Of a stretch of 64,000 nt of DNA, positions 17,832 through 28,423 are shown one piece after another. The translations under genes and the position numbers were made by a program. Each line of letters begins with the position of its first letter. Position 1 is the stretch's first letter. The notes beneath the pieces are model-generated. The model worked only from the letters and a program-made list of their open reading frames with translations, was not told the origin of the DNA and searched no databases. The stretch is from Parahoeflea halophila. GTDB taxonomy: Bacteria > Pseudomonadota > Alphaproteobacteria > Rhizobiales > Rhizobiaceae. Where the stretch lies: assembly GCF_900220985.1 (NCBI RefSeq), contig NZ_OCPC01000002.1, positions 124,001-188,000 on the forward strand. Direction: 5' to 3'.

Positions 17832-17872
17832 AGGATTGCCTCCATGTTGTCAATCCTGTAATTTTTATTACA
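17832..17872. promoter_or_regulatory. Palindromic operator in the RpiR/amidohydrolase divergent region
   Basis: Two overlapping inverted repeats fill the centre of this 126-base divergent region. TGTAAT-TTTT-ATTACA at 17857-17872 is a perfect 16-base palindrome of the form known for RpiR-family regulators such as HexR. AGGATTG (17832-17838) pairs with CAATCCT (17851-17857). The site lies about 30 bases before the RpiR start and about 80 before the operon start, well placed to control both. Binding by the adjacent RpiR protein is inference. Confidence 0.6.
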
Positions 17873-17901
17873 CAAACCGCCAAGCCGAACCGAGGGAAGC
17901 C

Positions 17902-18747
17902 ATGGCCATACGCGAACAGGTTCAGGCAGCGTTGGGCACATTGCCCGGCGCGGAAAAGAAGATCGCCCACGCTTTCCTCGCCAACTATCCCAGCATCGGC
18001 CTGTCGACGATCGCCGAACTTGCGGCCCTTGCCGGCACCAGCGCACCGACCGTACTGCGCTTCGTTGCCCGGCTCGGCTTTGAGTCCTATCCGGAGTTCC
18101 AGCGGGTCCTGCGCAACGACGTTCAGGCGCAATTGATGTCCCCGCTCGAACGCGCCCGCAGCACTGGCCCGGCGACAGAAAACCCGGCGCTCAAGGCCAG
18201 TTTCGCCAGCATCGCCGCCAATCTCGACGCCACCCTGAAGGCGGTTCCCGAAAGTGAGTTTGAGGCCGCCTGCGAGCTGCTGTCCGACCAGAAATCCGCC
18301 TGTCACCTCATCGGCGGGCGCTTTACCGACACCATCGCCAGCTACATGGCAGCCCATCTTCGGATCATTCGCCCCAATGTCCGGCATTTCGGTGGACAAA
18401 CCTCGACCTGGCGCGATCAGCTGCTCGATGTGCGACCCGGTGATGTGGTGGTGTTCTTCGATATTCGCCGTTACCAGTCCGACCTGGTCAGGCTCGGCGA
18501 ACTCATGGTTGAGCGCAAAGCCCGCATCGTGTTGATTACCGATCCCTGGCTGTCGCCGATTGCCCGCTCGGCGCGGGTGGTATTGCCCTGCGTGGTCGAT
18601 GCCAACCGCACCTGGGATTCGAGCATCGCGCTGATGGCGCTGGCCGAAGCGCTGATTGACCGGGTTTCCCGTTCCCTGTCCGAAAGCGCCCGCGCGCGCA
18701 TGCAGACCCTTGAGGACATCCACTGGAACAACCTGCCCGGTCGTTGA
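17902..18747 (+). CDS. RpiR-family transcriptional regulator
   Basis: The 281-residue protein has an N-terminal HTH_6 domain (EKKIAHAFLANYPSIGLSTI; SAPTVLRFVARLGF) at about residues 15-75. A C-terminal sugar-isomerase-type SIS domain follows (CHLIGGRFTD; PGDVVVFFDIRRYQSDLVRL; IVLITDPWLSPIARSA) at about 125-260. Start at ATG 17902 with GAGGGAA upstream; the frame extends 22 codons further without family character. It is divergent from the amidohydrolase/TRAP/ligase operon and is its most likely regulator, acting through the palindrome between them. SIS domains usually bind phosphosugars, which leaves the effector open. Confidence 0.9.
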   Translation: MAIREQVQAALGTLPGAEKKIAHAFLANYPSIGLSTIAELAALAGTSAPTVLRFVARLGFESYPEFQRVLRNDVQAQLMSPLERARSTGPATENPALKASFASIAANLDATLKAVPESEFEAACELLSDQKSACHLIGGRFTDTIASYMAAHLRIIRPNVRHFGGQTSTWRDQLLDVRPGDVVVFFDIRRYQSDLVRLGELMVERKARIVLITDPWLSPIARSARVVLPCVVDANRTWDSSIALMALAEALIDRVSRSLSESARARMQTLEDIHWNNLPGR

Positions 18748-18833
18748 TGCGCATTTGTCCGGTGGCGGCAGGACAGCGATCACGAAGACGTCCCATGCTT
18801 GCGCAAACCGGCGCTATCCACTACCCATCGGAT

Positions 18834-19163
18834 ATGGATCAGCAAGCCGCATTGGACGCATTTTCGGCCCTCAGTCAGGAAACCCGGCTTGCCGTGTTCC
18901 GCCTCCTGGTCGCCGCCGGCCCGGACGGCATGGCTTCGGGGGATATCGGTGAGCGCCTGAATGTCCGCCAGAACACCATGTCGACCAATCTCGGCATCCT
19001 GCTCAAGGCCGGCCTGGTCCGGCGCGAGCGTGATGGACGCAATGTCCGCTACCATGCCGATCACGCCGGCATCAGCGGCCTGCTCGGTTTTCTGCTGGAA
19101 GACTGCTGCGGCGGCAATCCCGAACTCTGCCAGCCGATCATCCGCCAGCTGTCCTGCACGTGA
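18834..19163 (+). CDS. ArsR-family transcriptional regulator
   Basis: The 109-residue protein is a winged-helix ArsR/SmtB regulator. It has DAFSALSQETRLAVFRLLV, the recognition helix RQNTMSTNLGILLKAGLV and the wing RRERDGRNVRYHAD. A C-terminal cluster DCCGGNPELC could bind a metal or metalloid. An ATG at 18795 would add 13 residues; neither start has a strong ribosome binding site. The gene begins about 85 bases after the RpiR gene on the same strand and is convergent with the next gene two bases beyond its stop. No arsenic-resistance genes are adjacent, so its target is unknown. Confidence 0.85.
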   Translation: MDQQAALDAFSALSQETRLAVFRLLVAAGPDGMASGDIGERLNVRQNTMSTNLGILLKAGLVRRERDGRNVRYHADHAGISGLLGFLLEDCCGGNPELCQPIIRQLSCT

Positions 19164-19165
19164 AT

Positions 19166-19966
19166 TCAGCCTGACGGAGAAGTTGCCCGGCGGTACAGGT
19201 GCCAGGTTGCATGCCCCATCACCGGCAGCACAAGCAACAGCCCTGCAAAGGCTGGCAGCAACGCCACCAGGGTACACGTGCCGACGATGAAGCCGAATCC
19301 CAGCATGGGCATGGGATTTTTCACCACCGTGGCAATGCTGCCGATCATCGCGGTCACGAAATCCACTTCGCGCTCGGCCAGCATCGGCAGTGCGATCACC
19401 GTGGTTGAAAACAGCACCGTCGCCAGGAATGCGCCGACCAGCGTACCGACCATCAGGAACCCCCAGCCCTCCGGCGTCGACAGCACGATCGCGACGAAAC
19501 GGTCCCAGCTCGAAAACGATTTGAAGCCCAGAAACAGCGCCAGCAGCAGCCGTACCTGGTAGACCCAGATCCAGAAGATGAACATGACGACAAAGGCCAT
19601 CCAGCCGAGCTGGCGTTCACGCTGGTAAAACACCTGCGCCAGTACGCCTTTCGGCGTGATTGGCTCGCCCATCCGCCGCCGCCGGCTGACCTCGTAGAGG
19701 CCGACAGCCACGAACGGGCCCAGCAACGGAAACCCGATGGCCAGCGGAATGATCATCCAGGGCGAGCCGATGCGTGTCAGAAACCCCAGGATCAGCAAGC
19801 CGCCGAGCATGTAGATAGCACCGAAATACAACCCGTAACCGGGATACGCCTTGAAGTCGGCCCACCCGTCCCCCAGGCTCGCGCGTACATCGCTGAATGT
19901 CAGCACCCGAATCTGCGGCGCACCGATCCCGGTGCTTGCGGGCAGTCCGTCCGTCTTGTTGGTCAT
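19166..19966 (-). CDS. DUF2189 integral membrane protein
   Basis: The 266-residue protein has six or so membrane segments. It matches the DUF2189 pattern, with the N-terminal VLTFSDVRASLGDGWADFKAYPGYGLYFG, then GFPLLGPFVAVGLYEVSRR, and the C-terminal LVLPVMGHATWHLYRR. Function is not known. Start at ATG 19964-19966 is favoured by a GGAGGAA ribosome binding site; an ATG four codons upstream lies within that site. It stands alone between ArsR (convergent) and tspO (divergent). Confidence 0.8.
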   Translation of the reverse strand: MTNKTDGLPASTGIGAPQIRVLTFSDVRASLGDGWADFKAYPGYGLYFGAIYMLGGLLILGFLTRIGSPWMIIPLAIGFPLLGPFVAVGLYEVSRRRRMGEPITPKGVLAQVFYQRERQLGWMAFVVMFIFWIWVYQVRLLLALFLGFKSFSSWDRFVAIVLSTPEGWGFLMVGTLVGAFLATVLFSTTVIALPMLAEREVDFVTAMIGSIATVVKNPMPMLGFGFIVGTCTLVALLPAFAGLLLVLPVMGHATWHLYRRATSPSG

Positions 19967-20203
19967 GATTTCCTCCATCCCCCGCGAAACAGGCTGTCAT
20001 TGTTGCCCGACAGCACGGCCTCGGCAATGATCCTGATCAACCCGATAACGCAACACGGTCCTCGCAGTACCCGTGCTCCGCCCGACAATGCAACATCGGC
20101 TCCGGCTCTGGTAAATGCGCGTCCCGCCACTACCTGTGAACAGCCGGGAATAGCGCTCATTGGGCTTGTCCGGAAACGCCCAGATCCTGACCGGGAGATT
20201 GCC

Positions 20204-20668
20204 ATGTCCGCCATCATCATTGCCCTGCTCGTGCTGGCCGTTGCCTCGACCGGCGCCATGTTCAAGCCCGGTGAATGGTATCGCGGTCTTGTGCGCCCAC
20301 CCTGGACACCACCCGACCGGGCCTTTCCCGTGGTCTGGACAATCCTCTATATCGCCATCGGAGTATCGGGTTGGCTGGTCTGGCAGGATCAGGGCGCGGG
20401 CTTCGCTATGGCGCTCTGGCTCATCCAGCTGGTTCTCAACGCGGCCTGGTCGTGGCTGTTCTTTGGCCGTCACCGCATGGATCTCGCATTTGCCGATATC
20501 TGCCTGCTGCTGCTGGCCATCGTCGCCTATATCGCCGTTGCCGGCTCAATATCTCCGCTCGCGGCCCTGCTGTTCGTCCCCTATGCCGCCTGGGTCGTTC
20601 TCGCAGCTGCGCTCAACCGGGCGGTCTGGCGGCTCAACAAGGACGCCAACGCGTCACCATCGAATTGA
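20204..20668 (+). CDS. tspO: TspO/MBR family membrane protein
   Basis: The 154-residue protein has five membrane helices and the TspO signature (WYRGLVRPPWTPPDRAFPVV; NAAWSWLFFGRHRMDLAF; PYAAWVVLAAALN). The family binds porphyrins and, in alphaproteobacteria, modulates tetrapyrrole or stress-linked gene expression from the membrane. I start at ATG 20204 because GGGAG lies upstream and the protein then opens in the first helix; the frame is open for 68 more codons without homology. No photosynthesis genes are nearby. Confidence 0.88.
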   Translation: MSAIIIALLVLAVASTGAMFKPGEWYRGLVRPPWTPPDRAFPVVWTILYIAIGVSGWLVWQDQGAGFAMALWLIQLVLNAAWSWLFFGRHRMDLAFADICLLLLAIVAYIAVAGSISPLAALLFVPYAAWVVLAAALNRAVWRLNKDANASPSN

Positions 20669-20789
20669 ACCATCAAGGGCTCCAAACCGACCGCCATCAT
20701 CAAACTGCTTTCATTTAAGGATGAACGGCACTAGGTAGTGGCCATCCTGAAGGCTCCCTGCGTTTCGCACACAGCAATCCGAGGCCCCG

Positions 20790-22031
20790 ATGTCCATGTC
20801 TCCCTTCGTTGAACCGCAAGCCCGCCGAGCCAGCGTCGCTGTCGAAGTCGGCGGCGTCATTGTCGGCGGCGGTGCGCCCGTCGTGGTGCAGTCGATGACC
20901 AATACCGATACCGCCGACATCGACGCCACCGTGGCCCAGGTCGCAGCCCTTCACAAGGCAGGGTCTGAAATCGTGCGCATTACCGTCGACCGCGATGAAA
21001 GTGCCGCCGCCGTGCCGAAGATCCGCGAGCGCCTCGAGCGTCTCGGTCTCGACGTGCCGCTGGTCGGCGATTTCCATTATATCGGCCACACCCTGCTCGC
21101 CAATCATCCGGCCTGCGCCGAGGCACTGGCCAAGTACCGGATCAATCCCGGCAATGTCGGTTTCAAGGACAAGAAGGACCGCCAGTTCATCGAGATTATC
21201 GAAAAGGCGATCCTCCACTCCAAGCCGGTGCGCATCGGTGTCAACTGGGGCTCGCTCGACCAGGTCCTGCTGACCCGGCTGATGGACGAGAACGCCGCCA
21301 ACGGCGCGCCGCTGTCGGCCCGCGACGTCACCCGCGAGGCCATCATCCAGTCGGCGCTGCATTCCGCAGCCCTCGCCGAGGAAACCGGGCTCGAACGCAA
21401 CCGCATCATCCTTTCGGCCAAGGTCAGCCAGGTGCAGGATCTGGTTGCCGTCTACTCCGAGCTTGCCCGCCGTTCCGACCATGCCCTGCATCTGGGCCTG
21501 ACCGAGGCCGGCATGGGGTCGAAAGGCATCGTCGCCTCGTCAGCCGCCATGGGCATCGTGCTGCAGGCCGGGATCGGCGACACTATCCGCGTTTCCCTGA
21601 CGCCGGAGCCCGGCGGAGACCGCACCCGTGAGGTGGTCGTTGCCCAGGAACTGCTACAGGTCATGGGGTTTCGTCAATTCGTGCCTGTGGTTGCCGCCTG
21701 TCCCGGTTGCGGCCGCACCACCTCCACCGTGTTTCAGCAACTCGCCCGCACCATCGAGGATGACTTGAGGCACAACATGCCGCTCTGGCGCGACAAATAC
21801 CCCGGGGTCGAAGGCCTGCAGGTCGCGGTCATGGGCTGCATCGTCAACGGACCCGGCGAATCAAAACATGCCGATATCGGCATCTCCCTGCCCGGAACGG
21901 GCGAAAGCCCGGCAGCACCGGTCTTCATCGATGGCAAGAAGGCCGCAACCCTGCGGGGTCCGAACATCGCCGAGGATTTCCAGGTCATGGTCGCCGATTA
22001 CATCGAGAAGCGCTTCGGCAAGGCAGGTTGA
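20790..22031 (+). CDS. ispG: 4-hydroxy-3-methylbut-2-enyl diphosphate synthase (IspG/GcpE)
   Basis: The 413-residue enzyme catalyses the penultimate step of the methylerythritol phosphate route to isoprenoids. A TIM-barrel N-terminal part shows [24 protein letters not shown] and YRINPGNVG. The C-terminal iron-sulfur part carries the cluster Cys in [11 protein letters not shown] and [10 protein letters not shown]. Length is normal. It stands alone and converges on a hybrid kinase gene 23 bases away. A prenyl synthase of the same pathway lies 2.7 kb downstream on the other strand. Confidence 0.96.
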   Translation: MSMSPFVEPQARRASVAVEVGGVIVGGGAPVVVQSMTNTDTADIDATVAQVAALHKAGSEIVRITVDRDESAAAVPKIRERLERLGLDVPLVGDFHYIGHTLLANHPACAEALAKYRINPGNVGFKDKKDRQFIEIIEKAILHSKPVRIGVNWGSLDQVLLTRLMDENAANGAPLSARDVTREAIIQSALHSAALAEETGLERNRIILSAKVSQVQDLVAVYSELARRSDHALHLGLTEAGMGSKGIVASSAAMGIVLQAGIGDTIRVSLTPEPGGDRTREVVVAQELLQVMGFRQFVPVVAACPGCGRTTSTVFQQLARTIEDDLRHNMPLWRDKYPGVEGLQVAVMGCIVNGPGESKHADIGISLPGTGESPAAPVFIDGKKAATLRGPNIAEDFQVMVADYIEKRFGKAG

Positions 22032-22054
22032 GGCAGCTGCGATACCCGACCGGT

Positions 22055-24577
<2,523 letters not shown>

Positions 24578-24730
24578 GTTCCTGGCAGCACCCGTTTGCC
24601 CCGGATATTGCCGTGAGTAGGTTAATTAAAGACATACAAATCAGCGTCTTCTGCACCACGAGCGGCAGAAAACGCCCTAACTCACTGTTCCAGGGTCAGG
24701 CCCCAGGCTTGTCGTCGGAAATGATACTGC

Positions 24731-25648
24731 TCAGCGTTCCCGGCTGGCGATGAAGCCGGCAGTCTGCCGCAATATCTCCGCCTCGCTGCCAAACGGTTCG
24801 AGCAGCTCCGAAGCCTCTTCGACCAGCTGTTCCAGCCGCTGTCGGGCCGCGGCGACACCGTGAAGAGAGACCCATGTCGCCTTGCCGCGCCCGGCATCCT
24901 TGCCTGCCGCCTTGCCCAGCGTCGCAGCATCCGATGTGACATCGAGCAGATCATCGGCGAGTTGGAAGGCAAGGCCGACGATTTCGCCGAACCGGGTCAT
25001 CCGCGCCAGCACCTGGTCATCGGCCCCGGCAGCAACGGCGCCCGCGGCACAGGCATAGCGCAGCAGCGCGCCGGTCTTCATCGCCTGCAGCTCTACGATC
25101 CCGGCTTCATCCGGAGCCACCCTTTCGGCGCGGAGATCGAGCGACTGGCCACCCACCATGCCGCCAACGCCCGCGGCTCTGGCGAGCTGGTTGACCAGTC
25201 TGAGCCTTGTCTCAGCAGGCAGTTCGGTCTCCGGCGCGGAGAGAATGTCGAACGCCAGGGTCAGCAGCGCGTCACCGGCCAGGATGGCCGTTGCCTCGTC
25301 GAAGGCGACATGAACAGTCGGCTGCCCGCGCCGGAGATCATCATCATCCATTGCCGGCAAGTCATCATGGACAAGCGAATAACAGTGAATGCACTCCAGC
25401 GCCGCGGCCACGCGGGCCGCTGCTGCATCCGGCGCGCCGAGCAACCGTGCAGTCTCGATCACCAGGAACGGCCGCAGCCGCTTGCCGCCATTGAGAACGC
25501 CGTGGCGCATTGCCGCCATCAGCTCGTCCGGACGCACGATTTCGCCCTCCAGAGGCGAACCCGACAACAAGGACTTGAGCAGTGTCACCACCTGCCCTGC
25601 GGTCGCATCGAGTCTCGCGGTGAAAATATCTGCCATCTGCCTGTCCAT
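24731..25648 (-). CDS. ispA: Short-chain polyprenyl diphosphate synthase (farnesyl/geranylgeranyl type)
   Basis: The 305-residue enzyme condenses isopentenyl diphosphate with allylic diphosphates. It has GGKRLRPFLVIE, the first Asp-rich motif DDLPAMDDDDLRRG, FGEIVGLAFQLADDLLD with the second Asp-rich motif, and a normal length. The spacer before the first motif (HCYSLVHDDLPAMDDD) is typical of bacterial farnesyl diphosphate synthases, but product length cannot be fixed by eye. I start at 25648 (MDRQMADIFTARL); an alternative ATG lies four codons inside. It is divergent from mtgA. Confidence 0.9.
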   Translation of the reverse strand: MDRQMADIFTARLDATAGQVVTLLKSLLSGSPLEGEIVRPDELMAAMRHGVLNGGKRLRPFLVIETARLLGAPDAAAARVAAALECIHCYSLVHDDLPAMDDDDLRRGQPTVHVAFDEATAILAGDALLTLAFDILSAPETELPAETRLRLVNQLARAAGVGGMVGGQSLDLRAERVAPDEAGIVELQAMKTGALLRYACAAGAVAAGADDQVLARMTRFGEIVGLAFQLADDLLDVTSDAATLGKAAGKDAGRGKATWVSLHGVAAARQRLEQLVEEASELLEPFGSEAEILRQTAGFIASRER

Positions 25649-25773
25649 GCCGGTCTCTTGCCATGTCGCAATCCGGTGGGCAACGGTTTGTTTGCAGCTA
25701 TCGATGCGGGAGACCTTCGCCCCTCCGGTGCACATCCGCCGCTTGAGTCTGGCAATCGGGCGGCAAGACCGTT

Positions 25774-26574
25774 ATGCACGCAACCAGCCCCGTGTCGGAC
25801 GGCGGCAATCAATTCGGGAACAGCCAGGTGGCCAGACAGACAGACAACGGGACTTCCCGGTCACGACAGAGTTCGGGCAAACCCAGACGCCGGTCATTTC
25901 TCGGGCGGCTCTTGGCATGGAGCCTGGCGCTCGTCTTTCTGATCCTGCTTGCCCCCTATGTTCTGATCTTGATCTATGCGTCGCCGCAGGTTCAGCCGAT
26001 CTCGACCCTGATGCTCGGTGAAACCTTCAACGGCCGGGCCTATGAGCGGCAATGGGTCGATTTCGACGCCATCGCCCCGGTTCTTGTGCAGTCGGTGATG
26101 ATGTCGGAGGACGGCCAGTTTTGCGCCCATGACGGCATCGATTGGGAAGCGCTCAATCTGGTGATCGATGACGCGTTGGAAGGCGAGGCCACGCGCGGTG
26201 CCAGCACGATCCCGATGCAGACGGCAAAAAACCTTTTTCTGCCGCCCCACCGCTCGATCCTGCGCAAGGCGCTGGAGATTCCGCTGGCCATGTGGATGGA
26301 TGTGGTGTGGACGAAGAAACGGCAGATGGAGATCTATCTCAATATTGCCGAGTGGGCGCCCGGCATCTACGGTATCGAAGCCGCTTCTCAGGCCTATTTC
26401 GGCGTTCCTGCCGCCAAGCTGTCGGCCCGCCAGGCTGCCCTGCTCGCGGTTACGTTGCCCAACCCGATCATGCGCAACGCCGCCAATCCCTCAAGCGGCA
26501 TGAAGCGACTGGCCGGCATCATCGAGAAACGCGCCAGCCAGTCCGGCGCCTACATCAAATGCCTTTATGATTGA
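25774..26574 (+). CDS. mtgA: Monofunctional biosynthetic peptidoglycan transglycosylase MtgA
   Basis: The 266-residue membrane-anchored glycosyltransferase (GT51) polymerises lipid II into glycan strands at the outer face of the inner membrane. A polar N-terminal tail of about 40 residues, then one membrane helix ([19 protein letters not shown]), precede the catalytic domain with Glu in [62 protein letters not shown] and LLAVTLPNP follow. No transpeptidase domain follows, distinguishing it from class A penicillin-binding proteins. It is divergent from the prenyl synthase gene. Confidence 0.92.
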   Translation: MHATSPVSDGGNQFGNSQVARQTDNGTSRSRQSSGKPRRRSFLGRLLAWSLALVFLILLAPYVLILIYASPQVQPISTLMLGETFNGRAYERQWVDFDAIAPVLVQSVMMSEDGQFCAHDGIDWEALNLVIDDALEGEATRGASTIPMQTAKNLFLPPHRSILRKALEIPLAMWMDVVWTKKRQMEIYLNIAEWAPGIYGIEAASQAYFGVPAAKLSARQAALLAVTLPNPIMRNAANPSSGMKRLAGIIEKRASQSGAYIKCLYD

Positions 26575-26649
26575 GTTCAACCAAATTGGCTTTTCCAGCG
26601 CCCGGCTCCGTGCGAGACAGTCACCTTCATTCAAGCTGAGGGGCGCGAT

Positions 26650-27297
26650 ATGGCCGATCCGGTACTTTACATTGGCAACAAGAACTATTCCTCCTGGTCG
26701 TTCCGGCCCTGGATCGGCATGCGCACCGCAGGCATCGCATTCGAGGAGAAGCTGGTGCCCTTCGACATGGCTGCCGGCAACCCGGCCTTCAAGACGTTCT
26801 CACCCACCGGCAAGGTCCCGGTTCTGGTTGATGGCGATGTGACTGTCTGGGAGTCCCTGGCAATCCTTGATCACGTCGCTCGTAGGCATCCCGAATCCGC
26901 TCTTTGGCCGGAGAAACCGGCCGACCGGACCATGGCCATGGCCATGAGTTCTGAGATGATGTCCTCCTTCCTGGCCTTGCGCTCGGCCTGCCCGATGAAC
27001 ATGCGCCGCGAGCGCAAGCAGATCGAGACCTCACGGGCGGTCCTCGCCGACGTGGCCCGCATCCAGGCCCTGTGGAGCCAGTGCCTCGAAAAGAGCGGTG
27101 GACCGTTCCTCTTCGGCACGTTCTCGATTGCCGATGCGATGTATGCGCCGGTGATCAATCGCCTCGATGTCTATGCCTTCGAGACCACACCCATCGTGTC
27201 CGGCTACATGGCCAGGATGAAGGAGCTGCCGGCCTGGCGTGAATGGGAAACAGCAGGCCGCGCCGAGCCGTGGATCGTCGACGAGGACGAGGCCTGA
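26650..27297 (+). CDS. Glutathione S-transferase family protein
   Basis: The 215-residue protein has a thioredoxin-like N-terminal domain (LYIGNKNYSSWSFRPWIGM; SPTGKVPVLVDGDVTVWESLAILDHVARR) with a likely Ser nucleophile in NKNYSSWS. An alpha-helical C-terminal domain contains FGTFSIADAMYAPVINRLDVY. It resembles the zeta/YfcF-like bacterial group. A GAGGGG ribosome binding site precedes the ATG. It follows mtgA by 75 bases on the same strand. Substrate unknown. Confidence 0.86.
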   Translation: MADPVLYIGNKNYSSWSFRPWIGMRTAGIAFEEKLVPFDMAAGNPAFKTFSPTGKVPVLVDGDVTVWESLAILDHVARRHPESALWPEKPADRTMAMAMSSEMMSSFLALRSACPMNMRRERKQIETSRAVLADVARIQALWSQCLEKSGGPFLFGTFSIADAMYAPVINRLDVYAFETTPIVSGYMARMKELPAWREWETAGRAEPWIVDEDEA

Positions 27298-27477
27298 CAC
27301 TTTCCACCGCCCCACGAGGCGTCATCCGCTGGCCAATGAGTCAAAAAAACGCGGCAACCGCTGGTCAAAGCTGCAAATGCCATGTATAAGCCCGGCAAAT
27401 TTCCGAAATCGGCATGTGTCAGTTTCGGCCCTTGGGTCGACCGTTGGACATGCCTGTACGCTCAATAGGAGTTTATA

Positions 27478-27663
27478 ATGGCTGTTCCGAAGCGCAAAAC
27501 CACCCCATCCAAGCGCGGCATGCGCCGCTCGGCTGATGCTCTCAAGGCCCCGACCTATGTCGAGGACAAGAATTCCGGCGAACTGCGCCGCCCGCACCAC
27601 ATCGACCTGAAGACAGGCATGTACCGCGGCCGTCAGGTTCTGACGCCGAAGGAAAGCGCATAA
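27478..27663 (+). CDS. rpmF: Ribosomal protein L32
   Basis: The 61-residue protein is the usual L32: the N-terminal [21 protein letters not shown], then the rhizobial [19 protein letters not shown] ending without the zinc-binding Cys pairs of some other L32 proteins. AGGAG lies upstream of the ATG. It is followed directly by a Rho-independent terminator, so it is probably a single-gene transcript. Confidence 0.95.
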   Translation: MAVPKRKTTPSKRGMRRSADALKAPTYVEDKNSGELRRPHHIDLKTGMYRGRQVLTPKESA

Positions 27664-27688
27664 GCTTTTCAAACCTGCTGAAGTTTTG

Positions 27689-27717
27689 AAAGCCGGTTCC
27701 TAGCGGGGCCGGCTTTT
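27689..27717 (+). terminator. Rho-independent terminator after rpmF
   Basis: An eight-base stem (AAAGCCGG at 27689-27696 with CCGGCTTT at 27709-27716) around a 12-base loop ends in a T-run. It lies 26 bases after the rpmF stop. Confidence 0.75.
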
Positions 27718-27776
27718 CTGCGTTAGCGGTCTGCTCCCCGGACAACTTGGTCCGACATCCGGCACCACAGCACGCC

Positions 27777-27848
27777 TGAATCGCATTGCGTTCAAATGGA
27801 TTCATTTGAACGATAACGTACATGCATCGCGATTGACCGCTTGCAACA
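27777..27848 (+). repeat. Interspersed palindromic element, copy B
   Basis: The core contains a perfect inverted pair GTTCAAATG (27790-27798) and CATTTGAAC (27803-27811), then GATAACGT and ACATGCAT (27820-27827), matching the elements at 4692 and 44461. The left outer arm differs, but AATCGC (27779-27784) pairs with GCGATT (27828-27833), a compensated change that keeps the hairpin. The TTACAGCG tail is degenerate (TTGCAACAGC). Confidence 0.75.
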
Positions 27849-27851
27849 GCC

Positions 27852-27884
27852 AAAAAAACGCCCGGGAGCGGAAGCACCCGGGCG
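27852..27884 (-). terminator. Rho-independent terminator of the cold-shock gene
   Basis: A perfect eight-base stem (CGCCCGGG at 27859-27866 with CCCGGGCG at 27877-27884) and a ten-base loop are followed on the minus strand by seven T. It lies 50 bases after the stop of the cold-shock protein gene. Confidence 0.85.
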
Positions 27885-27934
27885 AATTCAACTCAGAGTG
27901 ACCAGCCTAGCCAGCCGGTCCCTGCCGGAGCTTT

Positions 27935-28144
27935 TCAGGCAGCTTCGATGGTCGAAACGGCCATCTTGCCTGTGCGGCGGTCTTCAGCGGTGTCGAATGA
28001 CACTTTCTGGCCTTCGGCCAGACCGCGCATGCCAGCACGCTCAAGTGCAGTTGCATGGACGAAAACGTCCTTGCTGCCGTCGTCAGGTGCGATGAAGCCG
28101 AAGCCCTTTTGATCATTGTAGAATTTAACGGTACCGGTTTTCAT
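27935..28144 (-). CDS. Cold-shock domain protein (CspA family)
   Basis: The 69-residue single-domain nucleic-acid-binding protein has [21 protein letters not shown] (RNP1, broken only by the usual residues) and [10 protein letters not shown] (RNP2). The family melts RNA secondary structure and often serves as an RNA chaperone in cold or stationary phase. A long gene-free stretch of 279 bases lies upstream, where an extended 5' leader of the kind common for csp mRNAs could sit. A clear terminator follows. Confidence 0.93.
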   Translation of the reverse strand: MKTGTVKFYNDQKGFGFIAPDDGSKDVFVHATALERAGMRGLAEGQKVSFDTAEDRRTGKMAVSTIEAA

Positions 28145-28363
28145 GGGGGAAGTCCTTTATGTCCATGAATGTAATTTCCGGCGCCAGCGCTCCTGAAAGC
28201 GCTCGGCGCAGGCGTTCGTCATCGAGTTTAAGTGAAGTGTTGAGCGTGTCTCCGCCCCAAGGCGGTGAGCGACCAAGTCGTCCGGTCCAAAAATCGATAG
28301 GCTGGTGGTACACGGTTTTTCGCGCCAGCACAAGCAAAAGCGCGTTCACCTTGCAAGCAGCGC

Positions 28364-28397
28364 AGAATAGCCGACCGGATACCCGGCCCGCTATTCT
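28364..28397 (-). terminator. Hairpin downstream of the fatty acid desaturase
   Basis: A perfect eight-base inverted repeat, AGAATAGC (28364-28371) with GCTATTCT (28390-28397), encloses an 18-base GC-rich loop that can itself pair. It lies just past the desaturase stop, but no T-run follows on the minus strand. It may be a factor-dependent terminator or a 3' end stabiliser. Confidence 0.4.
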
Positions 28398-28423
28398 TGC
28401 CTAGTCTGCCTTTTCACCGCACA

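Noticed and set aside
28125-28349. Short minus-strand frame upstream of the cold-shock gene
   Set aside because: No ribosome binding site or protein-like pattern; the stretch is better read as the csp promoter and leader region.
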